Positions 1 to 7,262 of a stretch of 64,000 nucleotides of DNA are shown piece after piece. Position 1 is the first letter of the stretch, and each line of letters starts with the position of its first letter. This DNA is from Dyella sedimenti. GTDB taxonomy: Bacteria > Pseudomonadota > Gammaproteobacteria > Xanthomonadales > Rhodanobacteraceae. Below the pieces are notes generated by a model, which worked only from the letters and a program-made list of their open reading frames with translations, was not told the DNA's origin and did not search any database. The stretch lies in assembly GCF_022760995.1 (NCBI RefSeq), contig NZ_JAKWJO010000003.1, positions 467,527 through 531,526 of the forward strand, in the 5' to 3' direction. Position numbers and translations under genes: made by a program.

Positions 1-1
1 G

Positions 2-601
2 GGGCTGCTGCGGTCCCGCGACGATTTCGCGCGCGACGTACTGTTCCTGCTGGCCAGCGGCCTGCGCGACCGCTGCGATCCATCCCATGCCCACGAGCTG
101 GCCCGCATGGCGGTTCTCGCGCGGCTTCCGGTATTGGAGGGCATGACCGATGCCCTGTCCGGGCAACCCGAACTGCGCCCGGTGCTATACGCCATGATCC
201 GGCGACTGGTGGCGACGGCTCCTTGTGGCCGCCGGCTCGACATCGATGCCGGCGGCTACGCCTTGCGGCTGGACCCCGAACCTTACGCCCTGCATTTTCC
301 CGACAGCTATTTCGATCCCGGCCTGGACGTGGCGCCGCCCGACATCGCGGGACGCGACCTGCGGGAGCGCCTGGGCGATCCATGCACCCCCGTGGCCTAC
401 GGCGTGCTGCCGCTCGGCGACCAGCGCGCCTGGGTATGCACCAACCTGCGCGCCAACCTGCGCAAGCGGGCGCTGGCCACCTGCGAGGCTTCGCTGCGCG
501 GCAAGCCCGGCCTCATGGCCCCTCCATCGCCCGAGGTTTCCGCGACGCTGGCCGAGGCCATCCATCGCGACCTGTCCCGGATGCCGGCCATGTGCCAGTA
601 G
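2..601 (+). CDS. C-terminal part of an unrecognised protein (5' truncated by window edge)
   Basis: The reading frame is open from base 2 to the TAG at 599-601, so at least 199 residues are encoded and the true start lies left of the window. An internal ATG at 107 is probably not the start because the coding frame continues upstream with similar composition. The visible protein is soluble-looking, rich in Arg, Leu and Asp, with no membrane segment, signal peptide or motif I recognise. Two scattered cysteine pairs do not form a known metal-binding pattern. It runs convergently to the fimbrial gene at 636. No function is proposed. Confidence 0.6.
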   Translation, partial: GLLRSRDDFARDVLFLLASGLRDRCDPSHAHELARMAVLARLPVLEGMTDALSGQPELRPVLYAMIRRLVATAPCGRRLDIDAGGYALRLDPEPYALHFPDSYFDPGLDVAPPDIAGRDLRERLGDPCTPVAYGVLPLGDQRAWVCTNLRANLRKRALATCEASLRGKPGLMAPPSPEVSATLAEAIHRDLSRMPAMCQ

Positions 602-607
602 CCCGTG

Positions 608-632
608 GGCCGAGCCGCCGGAGGCCTCGGCC
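608..632. terminator. Hairpin between convergent genes
   Basis: Seven-base arms GGCCGAG (608-614) and CTCGGCC (626-632) flank an 11-base GC-rich loop and are followed on the plus strand by GTTTC. It lies just after the stop at 601 and next to the minus-strand stop at 636, the expected place for a shared terminator. The T-tract is short, so this is only a candidate. Confidence 0.35.
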
Positions 633-635
633 GTT

Positions 636-1244
636 TCAGTTGTATTGGAGGGAGAAGGCCAGGTAGGTCAGAACCTGCCCAGGCGTGATCGAACCCGTAC
701 CCGGATTGTAGTAACGGGCCACATAGTCCAGCGAGGCGGTGTTGCCGGCGATGGTGGCGACCGGCTGGTTGTTGCCGGCGATCACGTTGCCGCTGGCGCC
801 GTCGATGGACGCATTGACGGCCAGGTTGATCCGGTTGTCATTGGCCGGATTGACCAGTTCCACTTCCACGCCGCTGGCGAAGCCGCTGCCTCCCTGGATG
901 TTGCTCAGGGTGCCGGACGGCGTGATGCTGTTGGGCACGGTGGGCTCGATCCACAGGGAGACCATCTTGCCGTTGGCGCAGTTGGCGCCGCTCAGCACCA
1001 GCGAAAACGGGGTATCGCCGGCGTGGCTCTGGTTCTGTATCGCCGCCAGGCTGACTCCGGGCAACTTGATGGTGATGCTGCCTGCATTGCCCGTGGCCGC
1101 GCCGCCACCCGTGATATTGCAGGTGCTGTCGATGACGTTGCCGCTGATCACCATGGTGCCGTCGTAGGCCGGCACGCGCCCGGGATACAACATGGCCATG
1201 CCTGTCGCCGCCACCAGGGCGGCGAGGAAAAGTGCGTTCTTCAT
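636..1244 (-). CDS. Fimbrial-type major subunit, copy A
   Basis: A 202-residue secreted protein: signal peptide (MKNALFLAALVAATGMAM, cleavage probably near residue 27), then an immunoglobulin-like fimbrial (FimA/MrkD-type) domain. A CNITGGG motif follows the first strand, a second cysteine (SGANC) could form the family's disulfide, and the C-terminus ends in alternating hydrophobic residues (YLAFSLQYN) typical of a donor strand-accepting pilin. The ATG at 1244 is chosen because AAGGAG sits about 8 bases upstream and the signal peptide starts there; the frame stays open further upstream without coding character. It is a close paralogue of the gene at 1526-2137. No usher or chaperone gene is in view. 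Pilus type is inferred from fold only. Confidence 0.75.
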   Translation of the reverse strand: MKNALFLAALVAATGMAMLYPGRVPAYDGTMVISGNVIDSTCNITGGGAATGNAGSITIKLPGVSLAAIQNQSHAGDTPFSLVLSGANCANGKMVSLWIEPTVPNSITPSGTLSNIQGGSGFASGVEVELVNPANDNRINLAVNASIDGASGNVIAGNNQPVATIAGNTASLDYVARYYNPGTGSITPGQVLTYLAFSLQYN

Positions 1245-1280
1245 AAGGTCTCCTTGGCGTTGTGGCACGCCGGCCATTGG

Positions 1281-1341
1281 ATTCATCAGCGCGCCCATCT
1301 TCGCCACGGCGACAAGCGGGTACATCAGACGACTCTCAAAT
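1281..1341. repeat. Duplicated upstream element, copy A
   Basis: About 60 bases upstream of fimbrial gene A that align with 2248-2310 upstream of fimbrial gene B. Shared blocks are ATTCAT.AG, CC.ATCTTC, ATCAGACGA.TCT and AAAT. Here the palindrome is imperfect (TCAGACGACTCTCA, 1325-1338). It probably carries the promoter and a regulator site copied along with the gene. Confidence 0.6.
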
Positions 1342-1525
1342 AGCGGGAGACCTTCGGGCAGAACGTGTGGCAGCGCAGGCGGCGGCGTGCGGCACGAACG
1401 TCGCGCCACGCTTGGCCCGCGAGGAAAAGGACAGGAGCGCCATCGGCGATGGGCCATGCCCCTGCGCCGATTCAACGCACCGGCGAATGCCTGGCCTCCG
1501 CCGGTCGGAGGCCAGGCGTGGCCTG

Positions 1526-2137
1526 TCAGTTGTATTGCAAGGTGAAGGCGATGTGGGCCTGGACGCGACCGGGCGTTATGGCGCCCGCCGGGCCCGGGTT
1601 GTAGTAGCGGACGATATAGTTCAGCGAGGCGGTGTGGTTGCTGATGGTGGCGACCGGTTGGTTGTTGGCGCCAAGCGTGTCGCCGCTGCCGTCGTCGAGC
1701 GGCGCGTCCACGGCCAGGTTGACCCGGTTGCCGTTGGCTGCATTGAGCAGTTCGATTTCCACGCCCTCGGCCATGTCGCTGCTGTAGGTCGCGTTGCGCA
1801 AGGTGCCCTGCGGCGTGATGGCGGGGCTGATGGTGCGGTCGATCCACAAGGAAACCAGCTTGCCATTGGTGCAGTTGGCGCCGCTCACGATCAAGGAAAA
1901 CGGGGTTTCGCCGCCACCGGTATATACCGGCAGGCCGGCGGCGCTGACCGCCGGCAAGGTCACGGAGAAATTGTGGTCGTCGCCCGTGGCGGCGCCTCCG
2001 CCCGCAAGGTCGCAAGTGGCGTCGTCGAGCTGTCCGTAGAACGTGAGAATGCCTTCGAGGGCCTGCACATGGCCGGGAAACAGCGCAGCGAGACCCAAAG
2101 CCGCCACCAGCACGGTGGAGACGCTTGTCCTTTTCAT
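1526..2137 (-). CDS. Fimbrial-type major subunit, copy B
   Basis: A 203-residue paralogue of the 636-1244 product with the same architecture: signal peptide (MKRTSVSTVLVAALGLAALF), a first cysteine in ATCDLAGGGAATG, a second in SGANCTNGK, and a C-terminal strand ending AFTLQYN. Conservation is strongest around the cysteines and in the YYNPG block near the end. The ATG at 2137 follows a CCAAGGAAA ribosome site. Both copies have their own upstream region, so they are probably transcribed separately despite the shared direction. It may be an alternative or phase-specific subunit of the same surface fibre; this is inference. Confidence 0.75.
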   Translation of the reverse strand: MKRTSVSTVLVAALGLAALFPGHVQALEGILTFYGQLDDATCDLAGGGAATGDDHNFSVTLPAVSAAGLPVYTGGGETPFSLIVSGANCTNGKLVSLWIDRTISPAITPQGTLRNATYSSDMAEGVEIELLNAANGNRVNLAVDAPLDDGSGDTLGANNQPVATISNHTASLNYIVRYYNPGPAGAITPGRVQAHIAFTLQYN

Positions 2138-2238
2138 GGAATTTCCTTGGCGTTGGGGATGGCAAGGAAGTGCGTGGCCAAGCGGCCGGTAGCTGGATCG
2201 GCCATGCATCCCGGTGGTCGCATGCGACGCACTTCCCG

Positions 2239-2256
2239 CTAATGAGGATTCATTAG
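2239..2256. promoter_or_regulatory. Palindrome CTAATGA-N4-TCATTAG
   Basis: Perfect 7-base inverted repeat around GGAT, about 100 bases upstream of the fimbrial copy B start. Only the TCAT half is kept in copy A (ATTCATCAG). It is AT-rich against the local background and may be an operator; the regulator is unknown. Confidence 0.4.
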
Positions 2257-2310
2257 CCGTGCCTATCTTCACTATGGCCGTCGGCGGAAGTATCAGACGA
2301 ATCTGAAAAT
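2248..2310. repeat. Duplicated upstream element, copy B
   Basis: Counterpart of 1281-1341. It ends in a palindrome TCAGA-CGAA-TCTGA (2293-2306) that resembles a response-regulator site, with perfect arms in this copy. Confidence 0.6.
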
Positions 2311-2312
2311 GG

Positions 2313-2339
2313 AGGGCGCGCGAAGGCGGAGCGCGCCCT
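2313..2339 (-). terminator. Probable terminator downstream of the porin gene
   Basis: Perfect 9-bp stem AGGGCGCGC/GCGCGCCCT with a 9-base loop. Read on the minus strand it is followed by CCATTTTC, a short T-run. It lies about 150 bases after the minus-strand porin stop and just before the fimbrial promoter region, so it could insulate the two units. Confidence 0.45.
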
Positions 2340-2491
2340 GGCAAGCCATGGCGGGCCCATGGCGGCCCTGCTCCGGCGGCGGAAACCCGGGCCGCCGTTG
2401 CGATATGTGCCTTGTTCCCGCGTTGATTGGTCGCATCCCTGCGACAAGATCACCTTCCGTCCTTGCCTGCCCGCGCGGCCCAGGCAAGCGG

Positions 2492-3826
2492 CTAGAACAC
2501 GTAGGAGATCATCAGGCGGTTATAGGTGAACGAGGCGTTGTTGGGGTTGAGGTTGCCGGCGCCGCCGACGGAACGCTCCCAGCGGTCGCGCAGGGTCAGG
2601 CCCTTCAGCAGGGAATCCAGGTGGTAGATGACGTCGAAGTACACATCATGGCTGGTACCCCGGTAATCGGTGGTGTACTTGGCATATGAAGCCACCAGCT
2701 GCAGCTTCTTGTCGAAGAAGTTGTAGAGCGCCTTGGCCTTCCAGGCATGGCCGGGGCCCGTCTCGACCAGGCCGCGGATCATCGAGGTGGTGAACAGCGG
2801 GTCGGTGCCGTAGTTCATGGTGTAGGGCGAGATCAGCGCGCCGCCGCCGACGGCGCCGTTCTCCTGGTCCAGCTTGTTGTAGGCAAAATCGATGCGGCCA
2901 TCGAACACGCTGGTGCCGATGTCCGCGCCCCACACCTGGCTGCGTACCCGGTCGCCGGCCACGCCCAGCAGCTTGGCCTGCGTATCGACCAGGACATTGC
3001 CGTCGCCGCCACCGTTCTGGGTGAGGTACTGGAACGCGATCGAGGGGTTGAAGGGCGTGTCGGTCTGGAAGGTGTAGCTGCCATTGAGGTAGCCGGTACG
3101 GGCGAAGCCGAGGAAGTTGTAGTACCAGGCCTCGGCCTTGAGCGCGCCGCCGTTGTAGGTGGTGCCCAGCGCCCAGGTGCCATTGGCCTTGGATGCGTCC
3201 GCCGGCAGCGAGCCGTTGTTGCCGTACATCGAATCGCCGTCGAAGGTCGATGGGTAGTAGAGGTTGTCCTTGTACATGCCGGTGGAGGTGCGGCTTTTCC
3301 ACTCGAACTCGCGGATGCCGATGATGTTCCATTCGGCGTTGGGCGAATAGGCGACGGTGATGGCGTTGTACGAGGATGGGATCACGCGTGAATCGTTGTT
3401 GCCCATCCATGGCGTATCCAGGAACTGGTAGCCGCCGCGGACCAGGAAGCCATCGCGCTTGAACTGCAGGTAGGCCTGGGTCACGCCCGCGATTTCGTTG
3501 TCGGGGCCCGCCAGGGAGGTGTCGACTCTCGCCACCGGGTCGTCATGCGTATTCAGCGACGAGGCGACGAAGAACGAGGCGCCCACGCTGAAGCCGCCGG
3601 CGAAGGCGCCCGTCTGCCCGTTGAGCAGGGCAGCCAGGGAGAATGCATGCGCGTCCGGCGTCTGGTTGGTGTTGTACAGGCGGCTGAAGTCGTAGGCGCG
3701 CAGCTGGCCGTCGACATGCCCCTTGGTGAAGATGTCATCGAAGCCGCTATCGTCGTCGGCATGCGCCTGCAGGCAGCAGGTGGCAAGTACGGAAGCGCAC
3801 GCCGTGGCAAGGAGTTTCTTTGGCAT
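2492..3826 (-). CDS. OprD-family outer-membrane porin
   Basis: A 444-residue protein with a signal peptide (MPKKLLATACASVLATCCLQAHA) and the character of an OprD-type specific channel: an early DGQLRAYDFSRLYN strand, alternating aromatic beta-strands throughout, and a C-terminal RLMISYVF ending in Phe, the BAM signal. The length matches OprD channels (about 420-450). The ATG at 3826 is preceded by AGGAGA. It lies 85 bases downstream of the small molybdopterin-fold gene on the same strand and could be read through from the ModE-box promoter. OprD channels carry amino acids, peptides or aromatic acids; a link to molybdate here is speculation from context. Confidence 0.8.
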   Translation of the reverse strand: MPKKLLATACASVLATCCLQAHADDDSGFDDIFTKGHVDGQLRAYDFSRLYNTNQTPDAHAFSLAALLNGQTGAFAGGFSVGASFFVASSLNTHDDPVARVDTSLAGPDNEIAGVTQAYLQFKRDGFLVRGGYQFLDTPWMGNNDSRVIPSSYNAITVAYSPNAEWNIIGIREFEWKSRTSTGMYKDNLYYPSTFDGDSMYGNNGSLPADASKANGTWALGTTYNGGALKAEAWYYNFLGFARTGYLNGSYTFQTDTPFNPSIAFQYLTQNGGGDGNVLVDTQAKLLGVAGDRVRSQVWGADIGTSVFDGRIDFAYNKLDQENGAVGGGALISPYTMNYGTDPLFTTSMIRGLVETGPGHAWKAKALYNFFDKKLQLVASYAKYTTDYRGTSHDVYFDVIYHLDSLLKGLTLRDRWERSVGGAGNLNPNNASFTYNRLMISYVF

Positions 3827-3911
3827 GAAGCGGGTCTCCTGGACATAGTCGAACGTGGAAGGACGCGCGGCGATGGCGGCCATGGCGCCGCCCCCTGCAC
3901 CACGCGGGAAA

Positions 3912-4433
3912 TCAGGGCGCTATCGCGCCGTCGATCACATCGATGCTGACTACGTTGCGTACCCAGCGCGCAGGCCGCTCGTCGCCCGCCACGACCAGCC
4001 TGAACGGGCCGTCGGCCGCCAGGGGCTTGCCGTCGCGCTGGCTGGCGAGGATCACCTTGGCGTGCCCCAGGGTCGCGTCGAGCTCGCCCAGGCTGAACAC
4101 GACCTGGTAATGGTCGGTGGCGGTAACCCGCACGAAACGGGCGAGGTTGTGCCCGCGCAAGGGTTTGTCCAGCGGTGCGCCGGCGCGGCGCAGCAACTCG
4201 TCCAGCGCCACGCCCTGCCACTGGCTCTGCGCCTCCTCGTGGGCGGCGGCGGTGATCGTGGCCTGCGGCATGGCGGCGAGCGCGGCACGATCAAAGCTGA
4301 CCGGCGGCTGGCCGGCCACCGCGACACGGACCGACGCGACCGGCTCGGCCGCCTGGGCTACCGCAGCCAGCAGGCATCCGAGGAGAAAAAGCCACCCACG
4401 GGCATGGTTCCTGCGCATGGCATTCGTCAGCAT
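3912..4433 (-). CDS. Small periplasmic protein with oxidoreductase molybdopterin-binding fold
   Basis: A 173-residue protein: signal peptide (RGWLFLLGCLLAAVAQA), then one domain resembling the sulfite-oxidase/YedY molybdopterin-binding fold in its short form. Visible signs are WQGVALDELLRRAG, YQVVFSLGELD and GPFRLVVAGDERPARWVRNV, typical of the PF00174-like small proteins. No cysteine is available as a Mo ligand, so it is unlikely to be a standard sulfite oxidase; it may bind a cofactor or molybdate, or be a degenerate member. The start at 4433 is chosen for AAGGA 8 bases upstream; 4418 and 4442 are alternatives. A strong ModE site lies 60-85 bases upstream, tying expression to molybdate status. 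Confidence 0.65.
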   Translation of the reverse strand: MLTNAMRRNHARGWLFLLGCLLAAVAQAAEPVASVRVAVAGQPPVSFDRAALAAMPQATITAAAHEEAQSQWQGVALDELLRRAGAPLDKPLRGHNLARFVRVTATDHYQVVFSLGELDATLGHAKVILASQRDGKPLAADGPFRLVVAGDERPARWVRNVVSIDVIDGAIAP

Positions 4434-4492
4434 GAAACGCATCCTTTTCCCTGGGACAGGTGCGGGTTGGCGAACAAGGCAGTTTCCGCAGG

Positions 4493-4517
4493 CGTTATAT
4501 AACGCGATACATATCGA
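4493..4517. promoter_or_regulatory. ModE-binding box
   Basis: CGTTATATA-ACGCGA-TACATATCG: two halves in inverted orientation with exactly the 6-base spacer of the classical ModE site (consensus CGnTATATA-N6-TATATAnCG). The left half matches fully and the right half has one deviation. The core CGTTATATAACG (4493-4504) is itself a perfect palindrome. It lies upstream of the gene starting at 4433 and downstream of modE, so it should control the molybdopterin-fold gene and perhaps the porin, not modE. Confidence 0.7.
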
Positions 4518-4672
4518 CGTCCAGACACTGGCAATGGCACGGGCCGCCTCCCAGCGAATCAGGCCATGCTGGCCAGGAAACAATCCGGCCGGAAATGACA
4601 TTTGTGCATGTGCACATGACTCGTGGCGTGGATTGGCCGTCTATTTGGGATGCCTGTGATGGGGCTACCTGC

Positions 4673-5467
4673 TCAGCCGGTGGTGCCGAGAATGATGCTG
4701 GATGCCTTGACGATGGCCAGGACCGCAATGCCTTCCTTCAGGCCCAGCGCATCGACGCTGTCGTTGGTGATGATGGCAACCAGCACGCTGCCGCCCTTGA
4801 GGGCCACCTTGACCTCGGCATTGACCGCGCCGGAAGTGACTCCGGTCACGGTGCCGGCGAGCTGGTTGCGGGCCGAGAGGCGCAGGCCATCGTCGGGCAA
4901 CCCGATCAGCACCGAGGATGCCTTGATCAGCGCCACGGCCTCTCCGCCCGGCGCCAGGCCGAGGCCGTGCGTGCTCTCGCTGGTGATGGCGGCCACGAGG
5001 CGGTCGCCGCCGGGTATCTCCAGTTCCACCAGGTCGTTGACCACGCCCTTGCGGATGCCGACGACCTTGCCGGCGAACTGGTTGCGTGCACTGGTCCTTA
5101 TCATCAGCCGCCTCACGAGTGCGATGTTGTCGAGGGAAGCCCCGTCGAGCGCGCCCAGGCGCTCCACGAAGCGTTGGTGCTCCTGCTCCAGCGCGCGGAA
5201 CGTCATGACCAGTTGCTCCCCACGCGCCGTCAACCGCGTGCCGCCGCCGTGCCTGCCGCCGGTGGCCCGGTGCACCAGCGGCTCGTCGGCGAGGTTGTTC
5301 ATGGCCTCGACGGCGTCCCAGGCGCCCTTGTAGCTCATGCCAACGGCACGCGCCGCGGCGGTGATCGAGCCGGTCTCGCCGATCCTGGCGAGCAGCTCGA
5401 TACGATCCTTGCCGCCCAGCGCGTGGCCACCCGCATGAAGCCAGAGCATTCCCTTCAGTTCCAACAT
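4673..5467 (-). CDS. modE: Molybdate-responsive transcriptional regulator ModE
   Basis: At 264 residues it matches the usual ModE length. Residues 1-115 form the LysR-type winged helix (IGETGSITAAARAVGMSYKG, then RATGGRHGGGTRLTARG). Two Mop/TOBE molybdate-binding domains follow, each opening with the signature SARNQ-AG-V-G (about 126-190 and 198-264). The ATG at 5467 follows GGAGGG. In characterised ModE proteins molybdate-bound dimers repress uptake genes and can activate molybdoenzyme genes. It sits downstream of the cox operon with a 100-base gap, and a good ModE box is present at 4493-4517. No modABC transporter is in the window. Confidence 0.92.
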   Translation of the reverse strand: MLELKGMLWLHAGGHALGGKDRIELLARIGETGSITAAARAVGMSYKGAWDAVEAMNNLADEPLVHRATGGRHGGGTRLTARGEQLVMTFRALEQEHQRFVERLGALDGASLDNIALVRRLMIRTSARNQFAGKVVGIRKGVVNDLVELEIPGGDRLVAAITSESTHGLGLAPGGEAVALIKASSVLIGLPDDGLRLSARNQLAGTVTGVTSGAVNAEVKVALKGGSVLVAIITNDSVDALGLKEGIAVLAIVKASSIILGTTG

Positions 5468-5569
5468 GGAGCGCCCTCCCCGCCTGGCACGCCAGCCTGC
5501 CGGCAGTGAGTCTAGCGGCTTCGGCGGCACCGGACAGCGATGGCCTGCGCGAGCCGGCCGCCGGCATGC

Positions 5570-6214
5570 CTACGATGCCTGCGCCATCGCCGCCGCATCG
5601 GCCAGGCGTCGCCGGATGCGGGCGTAGTCGTCTGGCGTGTCTATGTCCGTGGTGCAGCGGTCATGGCCAACCTCGAAGCACACCACGTCCTGCGGGTGAT
5701 CCTCGATCAGGTGGCGGCAACCCGGATTCACCTGCCCGCTCAGCACCTCCGGCACGCGGCTGGCCGCGAAAACCACCGGATTGCCGCGCCGACCCTGGTG
5801 ATGCGGCACCAGGATGGCATCGCGTGGCAGGCCCGCGAAGGCTTCGGCCAGCGCGCGGTAGTCCCCGCCTTCGAGCAGCACCATGTCGGCCAGGCAAACC
5901 ATCACCGCCAGGCAAGGACGCTGCAGCGCGGCCAGCCCCGCGACCACCGAGCCCATCTGCCCGGCGGCATGGCGCGGGTTGTGGCGGAACGCCAATGGCA
6001 GGTCGGCCAGCGCCGCCATCACTTCGCGGCCGCGATGCCCGGTGACGACGATGACCTCTTCCGGCCCGGCCTCGAGCAAGGCGGTGGCGGTCAGGCGCAC
6101 GGCGGGCATCGCTCCGCCGTCGCGCGGCAGCGGCAGCAGCTGCTTGAAGGCGCCCTCCATGCGCGAGGCGCTACCAGCGGCGAGCAGCACCGCTGAAAAC
6201 GACACCGTGCTCAT
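5570..6214 (-). CDS. mocA: MocA-type molybdenum cofactor cytidylyltransferase
   Basis: A 214-residue nucleotidyltransferase. The N-terminus has LLAAGSASRMEGAFKQLLP, the NTP-binding glycine loop with the conserved Arg and Lys; VCLADM (near residue 108) supplies the metal-binding Asp, and HHQGRRGNPVVF and DIDTPDDY are typical of the MocA/MobA-like family. Such enzymes convert Mo-molybdopterin to the cytosine dinucleotide form needed by xanthine-oxidase-family enzymes, including CO dehydrogenase. The start overlaps the stop of coxF as ATGA, so it is the translationally coupled last gene of the cox operon. A second mocA-like gene lies at 20799-21419. Confidence 0.85.
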   Translation of the reverse strand: MSTVSFSAVLLAAGSASRMEGAFKQLLPLPRDGGAMPAVRLTATALLEAGPEEVIVVTGHRGREVMAALADLPLAFRHNPRHAAGQMGSVVAGLAALQRPCLAVMVCLADMVLLEGGDYRALAEAFAGLPRDAILVPHHQGRRGNPVVFAASRVPEVLSGQVNPGCRHLIEDHPQDVVCFEVGHDRCTTDIDTPDDYARIRRRLADAAAMAQAS

Positions 6215-7251
6215 GCGCCGGCCTTCGGCGTTTCGGTGAGCCGCATGCGCGCGCCGATGGCCAGGTACTTGCCTGGGTGCCGCTCGAATTCCTCGCGGCA
6301 GCCGGTGCAGCAGAAGTAGTGGGTCTGCCCCTCCATGGTCAGGCTGCTGAGGGCGGTGGACGGGTCGACCTGGGCGCCGCAGACGGGATTCACGTAGCCC
6401 GTCGCGATCTGGACGGGCGGGCCAGCCTTCCCCGGCTCGGCCCGGGTCTCCTCACCGGCGCCGCCGGCCGTCGACTCGCGGCGGCCGTGGCGCAGGGCCA
6501 CCAGCCCGGTGACGGCGGCCAGGGCGATCTCGCCCGGCGTGGTCGCCCCTATATCCGGCCCCGCCGGCGCGTGCATGTCGGCCAGGCGCTCCTCGGCGAT
6601 GCCGCGCAGGCGCATCGCCGCCCGCAGGCGCTCGGCCTTGCGCCGGCTCGCCACTACCAGTACGCCCCGCGCGGGCGATTGCAGGGCATCCTCCAGTGCC
6701 GCCTCGTCGCCATCCCCCTGCGTGGCCACCAGCGCGTAGGATTCCGGCGCCGGCAAGGCGGAAACATGCGCCGCATCGCCTGGCAGGCCGAAGGTGGCGG
6801 CGAACTCGCCCGTGGCCGCCACGGCCGAATCCAGCAGCGCCTCGAAGCCCACCTCACGCGCGAACCAGGCCGCCGCGCGCGCCGCCGGCGTATTGCCGTA
6901 CACGCGCAGGCGTGGCGTCACCGCCGCCGGCTGGATGAACAGCTCCACGTCGCCATTGCTCGCGCACTGCATGGGCTGCACGTCCACGTCGTCCATCGGA
7001 TCGCCGCTGTTGCTCAGCCGCAGCCGCTGCGCCTGGCCGGTGGCAATGACGCGTAACGCGGTGGCCTTGACCACGCTCTGCACGCAGCCGCCACCCACCC
7101 AGCCATGCAGGCTGCCATCGGCTTCCACGACGGCCTGGGCGCCCAGGTAGGCCGAGCTCGGTGGCTTCACGGCGATCACCGTGACCCAGGCATGCGGCCG
7201 CGCCTGCCGCATCAGTTCGCGCGCGAGATCGAGCAGTTCGGGAGTGCTCAC
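6211..7251 (-). CDS. coxF: XdhC/CoxF-family maturation factor with C-terminal YHS domain
   Basis: A 346-residue protein in two parts. Residues 1-240 are an XdhC/CoxF protein: VTVIAVKPPSSAYLGAQAVV and GWVGGGCVQ in the N-terminal domain, and a Rossmann-like domain (RVYGNTPAARAAAWFAREVG, later MHAPAGPDIGATTPGEIALA). After a linker, about 287-332 is a YHS domain with VNPVCG and YFCCTGCREEF (Cys 291, 314, 315, 318). XdhC proteins bind Mo cofactor and help sulfurate and insert it into the Mo hydroxylase. YHS domains bind metals and occur in copper-handling proteins. GTG at 7251 is preferred because AAGGAGG lies 5 bases before it; the ATG at 7266 is the alternative. It overlaps or abuts coxE. Confidence 0.85.
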   Translation of the reverse strand: MSTPELLDLARELMRQARPHAWVTVIAVKPPSSAYLGAQAVVEADGSLHGWVGGGCVQSVVKATALRVIATGQAQRLRLSNSGDPMDDVDVQPMQCASNGDVELFIQPAAVTPRLRVYGNTPAARAAAWFAREVGFEALLDSAVAATGEFAATFGLPGDAAHVSALPAPESYALVATQGDGDEAALEDALQSPARGVLVVASRRKAERLRAAMRLRGIAEERLADMHAPAGPDIGATTPGEIALAAVTGLVALRHGRRESTAGGAGEETRAEPGKAGPPVQIATGYVNPVCGAQVDPSTALSSLTMEGQTHYFCCTGCREEFERHPGKYLAIGARMRLTETPKAGA

Positions 7252-7262
7252 GGCAGCCTCCT

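Larger units (their letters stand above)
2138..2491. other. Non-coding stretch upstream of fimbrial copy B
   Basis: No gene is visible in these 354 bases. It holds the copy B upstream element (2248-2310), a CTAATGA/TCATTAG palindrome (2239-2256) and a 9-bp hairpin (2313-2339). I see nothing else between 2340 and the porin stop at 2492. Confidence 0.6.

Noticed and set aside
636..2165. One long protein covering both fimbrial genes
   Set aside because: Only 636-1244 has pilin character in this frame; the part upstream is out of frame with copy B and lacks coding features. A signal peptide and AAGGAG at 1244 fix the start.
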